Assembly: GCA_002796835.1 (NCBI GenBank) | Contig: LUGL01000060.1 | Coordinates: 1 to 36,626, forward strand | Reading direction: 5' to 3' | Length of the DNA: 36,626 nt | Origin: Elainella saxicola E1 | GTDB lineage: Bacteria > Cyanobacteriota > Cyanobacteriia > Elainellales > Elainellaceae | In this document: positions 17,147-24,484 of the stretch, in pieces | How the letters are laid out: each line of letters starts with the position of its first letter | Numbering within the stretch: the stretch's first letter is position 1 | The notes under the pieces: generated by a model | Told to the model about the DNA's origin: nothing | What the model saw: the letters and a program-made list of their open reading frames with translations, nothing else | Database searches by the model: none | Position numbers and translations under genes: made by a program

Positions 17147-17844
17147 TGAATTTCATGCAAACTACCCGATTGTTGGTATTGAGTCTTCTGTTATGGTTCA
17201 GCATCACTGGCTGTAGCAGTTCGCCTCCTGAACCAACCCCATCCAAATCAGAGCATGGAGCGATCGAGGGTCATATTGCTGCTCAACCCATTTCTGTAGA
17301 GTCGGACGCACCCAGAACAACCGCATCCGAACCAGAGCATCAATCGAAAGTCCATTCCAAATCTCAGCATAGTGCCCATTCCAAGAACCAGGCTGAATCT
17401 AGAAGACAGGCTAAACCTGAGAGTCAGACCGAGCCTCCTAAAAGTTTTGAATCTAAGCAAGCTGCTGAATCTGAACTTCAAGTCGAGGTTGAATCTGAGA
17501 CAAAGGCCGAATCCTCTGAATCTGAGGCAAAGGCTGGATCCTCTGAATCTGAGGTAAACACTGAATCCTCATCTACCAAAACACTGGCTGATATTGTAGA
17601 AGATCTCAAGACAGCGGCCATGCTTGAATCAGGAATTCCCAGCACGGATTTTTTGGTGCAAGATGCGAAAGCCGTTCAATGGAGCGATCGTTGTCTAGAG
17701 GCACCTCGCTCAGATGAAGTCTGTGCCCAAGTCATCACACCGGGCTATCAAGTTATTTTGAGTAACCTGTCTGTCACCTTTGAATTTCATACCGATCGGA
17801 CAGGCCAAACGGTGCGGCAGATTCGCCCTAAACAATCTGAATAG
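17146..17844 (+). CDS. Putative lipoprotein with Ser/Glu/Lys repeat linker
   Basis: A 232-residue predicted lipoprotein of unknown function. The N-terminus has a signal peptide ending in a lipobox (SITGC, Cys23), so it should be membrane-anchored outside the cytoplasm. Residues about 25-145 are low-complexity, rich in Ser, Glu, Lys and Gln, and include a 9-residue unit repeated three times (27-base tandem repeats at 17485-17565). The C-terminal 85 residues form a compact domain with VQWSDRCLEAP, EVCAQVITPGYQV and FEFHTDRTGQTVRQI; two cysteines could form a disulphide. I recall this C-terminal pattern from other cyanobacterial secreted proteins without known function. ATG 17155 is an alternative start, but neither has a ribosome binding site. 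The linker composition suggests a spacer crossing the cell wall. Confidence 0.75.
   Translation: MNFMQTTRLLVLSLLLWFSITGCSSSPPEPTPSKSEHGAIEGHIAAQPISVESDAPRTTASEPEHQSKVHSKSQHSAHSKNQAESRRQAKPESQTEPPKSFESKQAAESELQVEVESETKAESSESEAKAGSSESEVNTESSSTKTLADIVEDLKTAAMLESGIPSTDFLVQDAKAVQWSDRCLEAPRSDEVCAQVITPGYQVILSNLSVTFEFHTDRTGQTVRQIRPKQSE
17485..17565 (+). repeat. 27-bp tandem repeat (three units) in the lipoprotein gene
   Basis: Units at 17485-17511, 17512-17538 and 17539-17565 share the core GAATCTGAG and similar flanks; a partial fourth unit (TCCTC) follows. Each codes for nine residues of the type SSESEAKAG, so unit number can change without breaking the frame. Confidence 0.7.
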
Positions 17845-17904
17845 GGGCTTAAGTAGGCGCAGAGTATAGAGTTCGGAGGGCAGGGTGCAGTATATGGAAG
17901 TGCA

Positions 17905-17944
17905 GAGTGTTGAATCTTGAGTAAGTGACCCAAGTTCAACACTC
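17905..17944. terminator. Hairpin between convergent lipoprotein and gmk genes
   Basis: GAGTGTTGAA pairs with TTCAACACTC over ten bases, and after a one-base bulge CTTG pairs with CAAG inside. It lies in the convergent intergenic region 61 bases after the lipoprotein stop and 33 bases beyond the gmk stop. No T-tract follows on either strand, so it is a possible bidirectional terminator of the U-poor kind or an RNA-stabilising 3' structure. Confidence 0.45.
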
Positions 17945-17976
17945 GACTTGCAAACCTTAGACCTGACGCAGCCTAC

Positions 17977-18549
17977 CTAAACGGCGACGGTTTCTCTGGG
18001 AACAAACAGCGCCAACTCAATGCGATCGAGCGCTTCATCGAGATCGTCGTTCACTACGCGAATATCAAATTCATTGGCAGCTCCGACTTCTAGTGTGGCG
18101 CGTTCTAGCCGCCGCAAAATGGCATCTTCTGATTCAGAAGCCCGATGGCGCAGCCGTTGCTCCAATTCCGACATGGAAGGCGGCAGAATGAAAATCCGCA
18201 TGGCATCCGGGAAGGTTTTGTGAATCTGCCGTGCTCCCTGCAATTCAATTTCTAAAACGACCCATTTGCCCTGATTAATCTGCTCCTCAACGGGTTGGCG
18301 TGGCGTTCCATAATAATTTCCAGCAAATTCAGCCCATTCTAAAAGCTGATTGTTGGCTACCATGCGTTCAAACTCAGGACGGGTCGCAAAGAAGTATTCT
18401 CTGCCATGTTTTTCGCCTGATCGTGGCGATCGAGTTGTGACAGACGTTGATAAATAGAGATCCGGATGACGACGCAACAGTGAACGGAGCAACGTTCCCT
18501 TTCCAACCCCACTGGGTCCTGTTAGTACGATCAGCTTACCTTTTGCCAT
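17977..18549 (-). CDS. gmk: Guanylate kinase
   Basis: Guanylate kinase transfers a phosphate from ATP to GMP (or dGMP), giving GDP for nucleotide synthesis in the cytoplasm. The 190-residue protein has the P-loop LTGPSGVGKGTL at the N-terminus, then the GMP-binding STSVTTRSPRSGEKHGREYFF and EWAEFAGNYYGTP, VVLEIELQGARQI, and the lid region RLRHRASESEDAILRRL. ATG 18549 is chosen over the upstream in-frame TTG 18564 because it gives the typical short N-terminus and follows GGTGGA. The remA-type gene lies 132 bases upstream in the same direction, a pairing also found in Bacillus. Confidence 0.96.
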   Translation of the reverse strand: MAKGKLIVLTGPSGVGKGTLLRSLLRRHPDLYLSTSVTTRSPRSGEKHGREYFFATRPEFERMVANNQLLEWAEFAGNYYGTPRQPVEEQINQGKWVVLEIELQGARQIHKTFPDAMRIFILPPSMSELEQRLRHRASESEDAILRRLERATLEVGAANEFDIRVVNDDLDEALDRIELALFVPRETVAV

Positions 18550-18681
18550 AGTTCCACCGTCCAAGCGTTCTCGAATTGTAGTCTATCTTACCTAAAACAT
18601 TAGACTTGCTTAGCTCAATGGAGATGCTGAAAGTTGCAGGATCAAATGCGGAATTTGCAACTCCCAGCACTATAGGCTTAT

Positions 18682-18945
18682 TTATCCATCACCTGGTGCC
18701 TCTTTACTAACCACAAACCGATTGGCCACTGTTTCTGGCTGAATGGCCGAAAGCACCACATGGCCTGAATCAGTGATAATCACCGCGCGCGTCCGCCGAC
18801 CATAGGTAGCGTCAATCAACTGACCTCGATCGCGAGCGTCACTAATGATGCGCTTAATCGGAGCGGACTCCGGGCTAACAATTGCAATAACTCGGTTGGC
18901 AGACACAATGTTGCCAAACCCGATGTTGATCAGCCTAATATCCAT
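18682..18945 (-). CDS. RemA/DUF370 family regulator
   Basis: An 87-residue protein of the extracellular matrix regulator RemA (DUF370) family. In Bacillus subtilis RemA is a ring-forming DNA-binding activator of biofilm matrix operons; the cyanobacterial role is not known to me. Family features are the start [34 protein letters not shown], then [33 protein letters not shown], after which the conserved domain ends and a short tail follows. Length and start match the family exactly. The gene sits upstream of gmk in the same direction, as the Bacillus homologue does, which supports the call and suggests old linkage. Polysaccharide glycosyltransferases lie only a few kilobases away, but control of them is speculation. 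Confidence 0.93.
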   Translation of the reverse strand: MDIRLINIGFGNIVSANRVIAIVSPESAPIKRIISDARDRGQLIDATYGRRTRAVIITDSGHVVLSAIQPETVANRFVVSKEAPGDG

Positions 18946-19240
18946 AAAATGAACTGCGTAAATTGAGCCAACAGGAGTCCTGACACGGTTTATTTTTGAC
19001 TAACTTGGTGAAGCCAGGGCTGCTTAAAAAGAGCTGCCGCCCTTCGCTCATCCATGATAGCTACACTCGCTCGTTGAGTCTACGATAGAGCATTGTCCCT
19101 GCTGGTTGCACAAAGCGCCTGACCTACTGCTTTCCTTTTTCTTAATGGTAAGGTTCTATGACCATCTGTAGTCGGGATGTACCGCAGTTGAAATGCAGGG
19201 TGAGTCAGGCCCAAAGTCAAATTGCCCCCGGTCAGTTCTG

Positions 19241-19282
19241 TTGCAATATTTCATACAGCCACTATGAAATAAGGTATTGCAA
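19241..19282. repeat. Inverted repeat with asymmetric bulge
   Basis: TTGCAATA at 19241-19248 pairs with TATTGCAA at 19275-19282, and TTTCATA at 19249-19255 pairs with TATGAAA at 19263-19269. The loop is CAGCCAC, and five unpaired bases (TAAGG) sit on the right arm. Fifteen pairs in 42 bases are unlikely by chance; the function is unknown. Confidence 0.5.
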
Positions 19283-20004
19283 GAGTTCAACGCTGGGAGG
19301 ATCGTCAAAAGCTAGCATTGTCCTAAAGACTGGAAACGGGAGGGACGAGTTGTTCTCCATCAGCCACAACTGGGGAATTTATTGATAAACACATGAGTTG
19401 AAACATCGGAATCAGTCATCTGATAGATTTACAGCGGCGATCGATCAAACCAGAGGGTGTTTTCAAATCCAATGAATTCATGCTCCCAAGGATGGTGGAT
19501 CACATAATGTGGCATTGGTTGCTTGAACAGCCCAGACAGACAGGATATCCACCCCATAAGAAATTTTGTTGATTTGATTTCCGTACCTAAGGATTGCAAG
19601 AGCGATCGGTCATTATGCACTTTGTCGGCCAAAGAAACTTATCGCATTGAAGTCGCATTGAAGCAGAGCCATAGTAAATTGGACTGAAATACTGAAATGG
19701 CAAACCTGACATTCTTTCTCAGAAGCGACCAGATCTTTTCAGACATTGCACTTGTAAGACTCCCATTTTGCAGCATTAAGAGCGCTGAATCAGGCTTAAT
19801 CACCCAGATGTTCCTATAACTTTATTTCTCAAAAACTGGATACAAAGCAATTATATATGCATGAATATATTTAAAAAACTAAACTAAAGTATCCACTTTT
19901 CTAGCCAAAAATCAACCACTGCGCAATATATCTGTACGGTATAAACGTATTTAAAGTATCTCGCTTGCGGATCAATTACGCCTCAAGATCAGCAATGCCA
20001 AAAT

Positions 20005-20041
20005 ATTAAAAGGATTCGGTTAAGTAATGCAACCGAATCCT
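20005..20041 (-). terminator. Minus-strand terminator-like hairpin, possible sRNA end
   Basis: AGGATTCGGTT at 20011-20021 and AACCGAATCCT at 20031-20041 form a perfect 11-pair stem with a nine-base loop. Reading the minus strand, the stem is followed by TTTAATATTTT, so termination would be leftward. No minus-strand protein gene lies to its right before amt, which suggests an untranslated transcript begins between here and 20321. Confidence 0.55.
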
Positions 20042-20160
20042 CAATGTCTAAGTTGTACTCAGGCGCTAATTGCTCTAGTCGGAGCATCAGCATGTTCTTA
20101 CTCAAGGAACTCCCAGTACTGCCATTAAACATGGCAGATTCGAGTCCAAAAGTACATTGA
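20042..20160 (-). ncRNA. Candidate small RNA upstream of amt (minus strand)
   Basis: The segment to the right of the minus-strand terminator-like hairpin holds further structure: CTGCCAT/ATGGCAG at 20119-20137 with a five-base loop, and TGCTC/GAGCA near 20070-20086. No open frame fits. A structured RNA ending at the 20011-20041 stem is the simplest reading. The 5' end and promoter cannot be placed, so the boundaries are approximate, and I do not recognise a known RNA family. Confidence 0.3.
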
Positions 20161-20321
20161 ACGGGCGTTTAGTTCGATCTATATCAAATGCATAAATTCA
20201 AATAAACTGACTAAAACGATACATTTAATACATTTACGAGCTGCTGCAATCGGTAACTTCGTTGAATGGTGCTCTGAACTACAAAATAAAAAAAGTCTTA
20301 GCTACTAGAGAGGGATAAGAC

Positions 20322-21746
20322 GTGGTTACTCGTATTTTGACCGTTCTGGTCATTGGTTGTTTATTATCAGTAGGACTGTTCGCGGGAGAAGCCTTGGCTC
20401 AAACGCCCAGTCCGGCTGAAGCAGCAGCAGCAGCACAGGTTTCAGCAGATACGGGCTATATGCTCCTGTGTTCAGCGCTTGTGTTGCTCATGACCCCTGG
20501 GTTGGCTTTCTTCTATGGGGGGTTTGTTCGATCGCGCAATGTCCTCAACACCCTGATGATGAGCTTTGTGCTGATGCTGGTTGTCGGTGTCACCTGGCTA
20601 TTGTGGGGTTACAGTCTAGCGTTTGCGCCTGGAACTCCATTTATTGGTGGTTTACAGTGGCTCTTCATGAATGGTGTTGGCTTAGAAACCACTGATTACT
20701 TGGTTGGTTCCCAGCCTGAAGCGGTTGTTTCCTATGCACCGACGATTCCTCACCAGGCTTTCATGATTTATCAGGCTATGTTCGCCGTCATCACTCCTGC
20801 TCTGATTTCGGGGGCGATCGTCGAGCGCATGAAATTCAAAGCCTATTTCTGGTTTATCTTGCTCTGGTCAACTATCATCTATGCTCCTCTTGCCCATATG
20901 GTTTGGGGCAAAGGTGGCTTCTTAGGGCTGTATGGCGGCATTGGCGCACTGGACTTCGCAGGTGGAACGGTGGTGCATATTAGTTCTGGGGTTTCAGCGC
21001 TGGTCGCAGCGATCGTGTTGGGCAACCGCAAAGCCTACCCCGATCGGCTGACAGCACCTCACAACGTACCGTTTATTATGCTGGGTGCAGGTTTGCTGTG
21101 GTTTGGTTGGTTTGGCTTCAACGCTGGGAGTGCGCTTGCTGCGGGCGGTTTGGCAACCACCGCTTTTGTGGCAACCAATGCAGGTGCAGCGGCAGCTGGG
21201 CTAGTTTGGATTTTGATGGAATGGGTGCTGATGGGTAAACCAACTGCGGTGGGTCTGGCAACTGGGCTCGTTGCAGGTCTGGTAGGAATTACTCCAGCAG
21301 CCGGATTTGTCACGCCGATGGGTGCTTTGTTAGTTGGCGGCATTACCGCATTCTGCTGTTTCTACGCAATTCGTATCAAAAACAAATTCCAGCTCGATGA
21401 TGCCCTCGACACCTTCCCCGTGCATGGTGTGGGTGGAACTGTGGGTGCGATTTTAACTGGGATCTTTGCGACGACAGAGGTCAATGCTGCGGGTGCAAAC
21501 GGTCTGCTATTTGGTAACCCGGCTCAGTTGTTCAAGCAGTTGGCTGCTGTTGGGATTGCCTATGTGGTTGCAGGGGTTGGCACGTTTGTATTGCTGAAGA
21601 TTCTGCAGGCAATTATGGGATTGCGCGTCACACCAGAAACGGAAACTCAAGGTTTAGATGTGACGGAGCATGTTGAAATCGGTTACGGTGAAGCCGGACT
21701 CGCTGATATGGCGACGACGGGTGCAGTTCATGCTGGCGTCGAATAA
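20322..21746 (+). CDS. amt: Ammonium transporter (Amt family)
   Basis: A 474-residue Amt-family channel protein for ammonium uptake in the cytoplasmic membrane. It begins with a hydrophobic leader ending in EALAQ, typical of cyanobacterial Amt1-like precursors. The mature part follows with DTGYMLLCSALVLLMTPGLAFFYGGFVRSRN, a family signature, and about eleven membrane segments. The second signature is visible in DFAGGTVVHISSGVSALVAA, and the twin-histidine-type residues are His in VHIS and in TFPVHGVGGTVGAI. GTG 20322 is the start, behind the ribosome binding site GAGAGGGA at 20308-20315. A histidine kinase and response regulator follow downstream in the same direction. The cytoplasmic tail after about residue 430 is acidic. 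No canonical NtcA box was found by eye. Confidence 0.95.
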   Translation: MVTRILTVLVIGCLLSVGLFAGEALAQTPSPAEAAAAAQVSADTGYMLLCSALVLLMTPGLAFFYGGFVRSRNVLNTLMMSFVLMLVVGVTWLLWGYSLAFAPGTPFIGGLQWLFMNGVGLETTDYLVGSQPEAVVSYAPTIPHQAFMIYQAMFAVITPALISGAIVERMKFKAYFWFILLWSTIIYAPLAHMVWGKGGFLGLYGGIGALDFAGGTVVHISSGVSALVAAIVLGNRKAYPDRLTAPHNVPFIMLGAGLLWFGWFGFNAGSALAAGGLATTAFVATNAGAAAAGLVWILMEWVLMGKPTAVGLATGLVAGLVGITPAAGFVTPMGALLVGGITAFCCFYAIRIKNKFQLDDALDTFPVHGVGGTVGAILTGIFATTEVNAAGANGLLFGNPAQLFKQLAAVGIAYVVAGVGTFVLLKILQAIMGLRVTPETETQGLDVTEHVEIGYGEAGLADMATTGAVHAGVE

Positions 21747-21778
21747 GCTCAGCATCGAATCAGCTCAATATCGAATCA
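21747..21778 (+). repeat. 16-bp tandem duplication just after amt
   Basis: GCTCAGCATCGAATCA is followed directly by GCTCAATATCGAATCA (14 of 16 bases identical), starting at the first base after the amt stop codon. It lies in the 145-base gap before the histidine kinase gene. Confidence 0.6.
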
Positions 21779-21891
21779 GCGAACCGTTGTAAAATCATTG
21801 CAATTCAAGCTAATCAGGAGTCAGAGCGTGGGAATTAGTTCCTGCCTTCTGGCTCCTGTATGCTTTTGGATAGGGAATAGGGGAAATCATT

Positions 21892-22989
21892 ATGGCTACT
21901 CTGCCGTCGTCTGCAACCACAATGGCTTTCGAACGGAACCGGAATTTCAGCACACTCTGGATCGTCATTGGGTTGTTTGCCACGATTATTGGTTTAGAAC
22001 TGGTGACCCCAGCCGATTATGTCTTCAGCTATCTCTATATTGGACCGATCCTTCTGGCGAACCTGCGGCTCGATCGCAACCTGGCTTTTCAACTCACGCT
22101 GCTGGCCATATTGATGACGCTGGTGAATCTGTGGTTGCCGGGGAGCCATATTGTTACCGTTCCGACGATCGCCAATCGCTTTATTGCAGTACTTGCCATG
22201 CTTATAACGGCAATGTTGAGTTACCGCAATCGTTATTACGAAGAGACGATCGCACAACACCAGGCAAAACTGCAATATCAAGAAAAATTGACCAGCTTGC
22301 GAGAGGATTTCGTCTCCACGTTATCTCACGATCTAAAAACGCCCTTGTTAGGAGCGATCGAAACATTAAAAGCCTTTCAGCAAGACCGATTTGGGGAAGT
22401 TACCATGTTGCAACAGCAAGTGCTTGCCACCATGGTGCGCAGCCATCAGGCGAGTTTGCAGTTAGTTGAGATGGTGCTGGATGTTTATCGCAACGATACA
22501 GAAGGTGTGCGGCTAGAGCGATCGCCCATGAATTTGGTTGAGATGGCTGAACAGGTCGTGAAAATGCTGCATGAGATGGCAACCAGCTACCAGGTTTCGA
22601 TCCATCTGCGTTATGAATCTCGGTTGGATCAACAGTGGGTCAACGGTGACATGCTGCAACTCCAGCGAGTTTTATCCAATCTGTTAATCAACGCTATTCA
22701 CCATTCTCCGATTGATGGGGTGATTGAAATTGATTTAGCAACGCTGCATCCCTTGGGTCAACAAAGGATTTTGGTGATCGATCAGGGACCAGGTATCCAT
22801 CCTGAAGAATTACCCCAGTTATTTGAGCGGTTCTATCAGGGACATAGCGATCGACAGGCGAAGGGTTCGGGGTTAGGGTTATACTTGTCTCGACAGATTG
22901 TGGAAGCCCATGGTGGCAAAATCTGGGCAGAGAATCATGTTCCACGGGGAGCCTGTTTCGGGTTCTGGCTTCCGGCCCTTACACAGTAA
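21892..22989 (+). CDS. Membrane-bound sensor histidine kinase
   Basis: A 365-residue histidine kinase. Residues 20-112 contain three or four hydrophobic segments with only short loops, so there is no sizeable external sensor domain. A coiled-coil stretch (113-135) leads to the HisKA domain with the phosphorylated His146 in STLSHDLKTPLLG. The ATPase domain shows the N box in LSNLLINAIHHSP, the G1 box in VIDQGPGI and the G2 box in GSGLGLYLSRQIVEAHGG. The response regulator gene begins 31 bases after its stop, so the two form a pair. GGGGAAATC before ATG 21892 serves as ribosome binding site. The place directly after amt suggests a nitrogen-related signal, possibly read through the membrane part; this is inference. 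Confidence 0.9.
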   Translation: MATLPSSATTMAFERNRNFSTLWIVIGLFATIIGLELVTPADYVFSYLYIGPILLANLRLDRNLAFQLTLLAILMTLVNLWLPGSHIVTVPTIANRFIAVLAMLITAMLSYRNRYYEETIAQHQAKLQYQEKLTSLREDFVSTLSHDLKTPLLGAIETLKAFQQDRFGEVTMLQQQVLATMVRSHQASLQLVEMVLDVYRNDTEGVRLERSPMNLVEMAEQVVKMLHEMATSYQVSIHLRYESRLDQQWVNGDMLQLQRVLSNLLINAIHHSPIDGVIEIDLATLHPLGQQRILVIDQGPGIHPEELPQLFERFYQGHSDRQAKGSGLGLYLSRQIVEAHGGKIWAENHVPRGACFGFWLPALTQ

Positions 22990-23020
22990 TCACTCCCGTT
23001 GATTTCTCCAGTGATGTCTT

Positions 23021-23665
23021 ATGAATGCTGAGCCTCTCAAAATCTTACTGGTTGAAGACGACGAGCTATTTCGGCTGGGATTGCGGGTTAAGTTACAGCA
23101 GGAAGTCGATGTGGCGATCGTTGCGGAGGCAGCAGATGGCGAAACTGCTGTTCGAATGGTGAATCAGCATCAGCTCGATGCCGTTCTACTCGATATTGGC
23201 CTGCCCCGGATTAGCGGGATTGAAGCCTGCCGTCAGATCAAACAAAAACAGCCACACTTGCCAATTTTGGTGCTGACTTCTCGATCGGGCAAGGCATTGA
23301 TTAATCAATTGCTGGAAGCTGGGGTGCAGGGATATTGCCTCAAGGGAATAAGCGCTGAGCTGCTCGTGTTAGCGCTACGGTCTGTCGTGGCAGGGGCTTC
23401 CTGGTGGGATCAAACCGCAACTGCTGAAATTCATGCGCTGGCCAATTCTAAGACGCCCCCTGAACCCGCTTCGCCGCTCACACCCCGTGAACAGGAAATT
23501 TTGCGGCTCATCACTGCCGGAAAAACGACACAAGAAATCGCGAATACCTTTTATATTACACCTGGCACCGTTCGCGTTCATATTCACGCAATTTTACAAA
23601 AGCTGGAAGTGCGCGATCGAACTCAGGCGGCATTGTTGGCACTTCAGAAGGGATTGATCAGTTAA
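23021..23665 (+). CDS. NarL/FixJ-family response regulator paired with the kinase
   Basis: A 214-residue response regulator. The receiver domain has VEDDELFRLG, the phosphoacceptor Asp58 in LLDIGLPRISG, the conserved Thr/Ser in LVLTSRSG and the Lys in YCLKGIS. The LuxR-type DNA-binding domain shows LTPREQEILRLITAGKTTQEIA and PGTVRVHIHAILQKLEV. It follows the histidine kinase gene by 31 bases and should be its phosphorylation partner. Targets could include amt or the facing gamma-glutamylation operon, but no binding sites are known to me. The operon on the other strand ends only 21 bases downstream, so the two transcription units converge with almost no spacer. Confidence 0.92.
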   Translation: MNAEPLKILLVEDDELFRLGLRVKLQQEVDVAIVAEAADGETAVRMVNQHQLDAVLLDIGLPRISGIEACRQIKQKQPHLPILVLTSRSGKALINQLLEAGVQGYCLKGISAELLVLALRSVVAGASWWDQTATAEIHALANSKTPPEPASPLTPREQEILRLITAGKTTQEIANTFYITPGTVRVHIHAILQKLEVRDRTQAALLALQKGLIS

Positions 23666-23686
23666 ACACGTCGCTCGTAAAATCCT

Positions 23687-24460
23687 CTATTCTGCGGTCA
23701 CATAGGCTGCGGTAATGCCACCATCCACCAGGAAGGTCGAACCATTCACAAAAGAAGATTCATCACTGGCTAAAAATAGGGCAGCATTGGCAATTTCAGG
23801 AGCCTGAGCAAAGCGGCCTGGGGGAATATGGACCAAGCGTCGCTGCCGTCGAGCCGGATCGGCCAGAAGTTCGTCTAACAGAGGAGTTTGCACCGGACCA
23901 GGACAGAGCGCATTTGCCCGAATATTTTGACGCGCAAATTCGATCGCAATTTCACGGGTCATGGAGAGCACACCGCCTTTGCTAGCCGTATAGGCAATTT
24001 GTGGAGTTGCAGCACCCATCACCGCCACAAAAGAAGCCGTATTGATAATTGAACCGCCCCCCGATCGCAGCAGGGCCGGAATCCCATATTTGCAGCCAAG
24101 AAATACCCCTTTCAAGTTGATATTAATTGTTAAATCCCAAATTTCCTCTTCGGTATCCAGGACGGAATTATCAGCTCCATGGAAAATTCCAGCATTGTTA
24201 AACAGCACGTTCAATTTACCGTAGGTAGTCTCGGCTGCTGCGATCGCGGCTTTCACCTCCGCACCTTTAGAAACATCGGCTTTGACAAAAATTGCCTGTC
24301 CGCCTGCCGCTTCAATCTGGGAAAGCGTTTCTTTGCCTCCTGCTTCATTCAGATCACAAACAACGACTTGAGCTCCTTCTCTGGCAAACAGCAGCGCAGA
24401 CTCACGGCCAATGCCACTACCCGCACCTGTAATCAATGCCACTTTGTTTTGTAAACGCAT
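23687..24460 (-). CDS. SDR family NAD(P)-dependent dehydrogenase
   Basis: A classical short-chain dehydrogenase of 257 residues. It has the cofactor motif TGAGSGIG at 11-18, Asp38-type acidic residue in VVVCDLNEAGG (favouring NAD), NNAG at 88-91, catalytic Ser143, Tyr157 and Lys161 in YTASK, and the C-terminal NGSTFLVDGG. ATG 24460 is chosen over the in-frame TTG 24466; AAGGA stands eight bases before it. It is the last gene of the five-gene operon, 24 bases behind the amidotransferase hydrolase. In the proposed pathway it would oxidise the alcohol group of a gamma-glutamylated amino alcohol to the aldehyde, the step for which the Puu pathway uses the amine oxidase PuuB. The substrate assignment comes only from context. 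Confidence 0.88.
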   Translation of the reverse strand: MRLQNKVALITGAGSGIGRESALLFAREGAQVVVCDLNEAGGKETLSQIEAAGGQAIFVKADVSKGAEVKAAIAAAETTYGKLNVLFNNAGIFHGADNSVLDTEEEIWDLTININLKGVFLGCKYGIPALLRSGGGSIINTASFVAVMGAATPQIAYTASKGGVLSMTREIAIEFARQNIRANALCPGPVQTPLLDELLADPARRQRRLVHIPPGRFAQAPEIANAALFLASDESSFVNGSTFLVDGGITAAYVTAE

Positions 24461-24484
24461 GATCAATTTCCTTAAATGAATACT

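Larger units (their letters stand above)
18946..20321. other. Long region without a convincing protein gene
   Basis: These 1376 bases separate remA from amt. Short open frames at 19158-19385 (plus) and 19429-19632 (minus) look non-coding in composition and lack ribosome binding sites. What can be seen is a bulged inverted repeat at 19241-19282, AT-rich sequence around 19790-19960, and a set of hairpins at 20011-20137 that may be part of a minus-strand RNA. I found no perfect NtcA site (GTA-N8-TAC) before amt by eye. Confidence 0.6.

Noticed and set aside
19158-19385. 75-codon open frame on the plus strand before amt
   Set aside because: No ribosome binding site, unusual Cys/Ser-rich composition, and it contains the inverted repeat at 19241-19282; no family resemblance.
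19429-19632. 67-codon open frame on the minus strand before amt
   Set aside because: Starts at TTG without a ribosome binding site, has no recognisable family and no neighbours in operon arrangement. A decayed gene fragment is possible but cannot be supported.
20161-20321. NtcA-binding site in front of amt
   Set aside because: The only GTA in this stretch (in GGTAACTTCG) is not followed by TAC after eight bases, so no canonical GTA-N8-TAC site is present; degenerate sites cannot be excluded.
21798-22469. 223-codon open frame overlapping the histidine kinase gene
   Set aside because: Out-of-frame shadow of a gene with intact HisKA and ATPase motifs; its own sequence is Cys/Ser/His-rich without family pattern.
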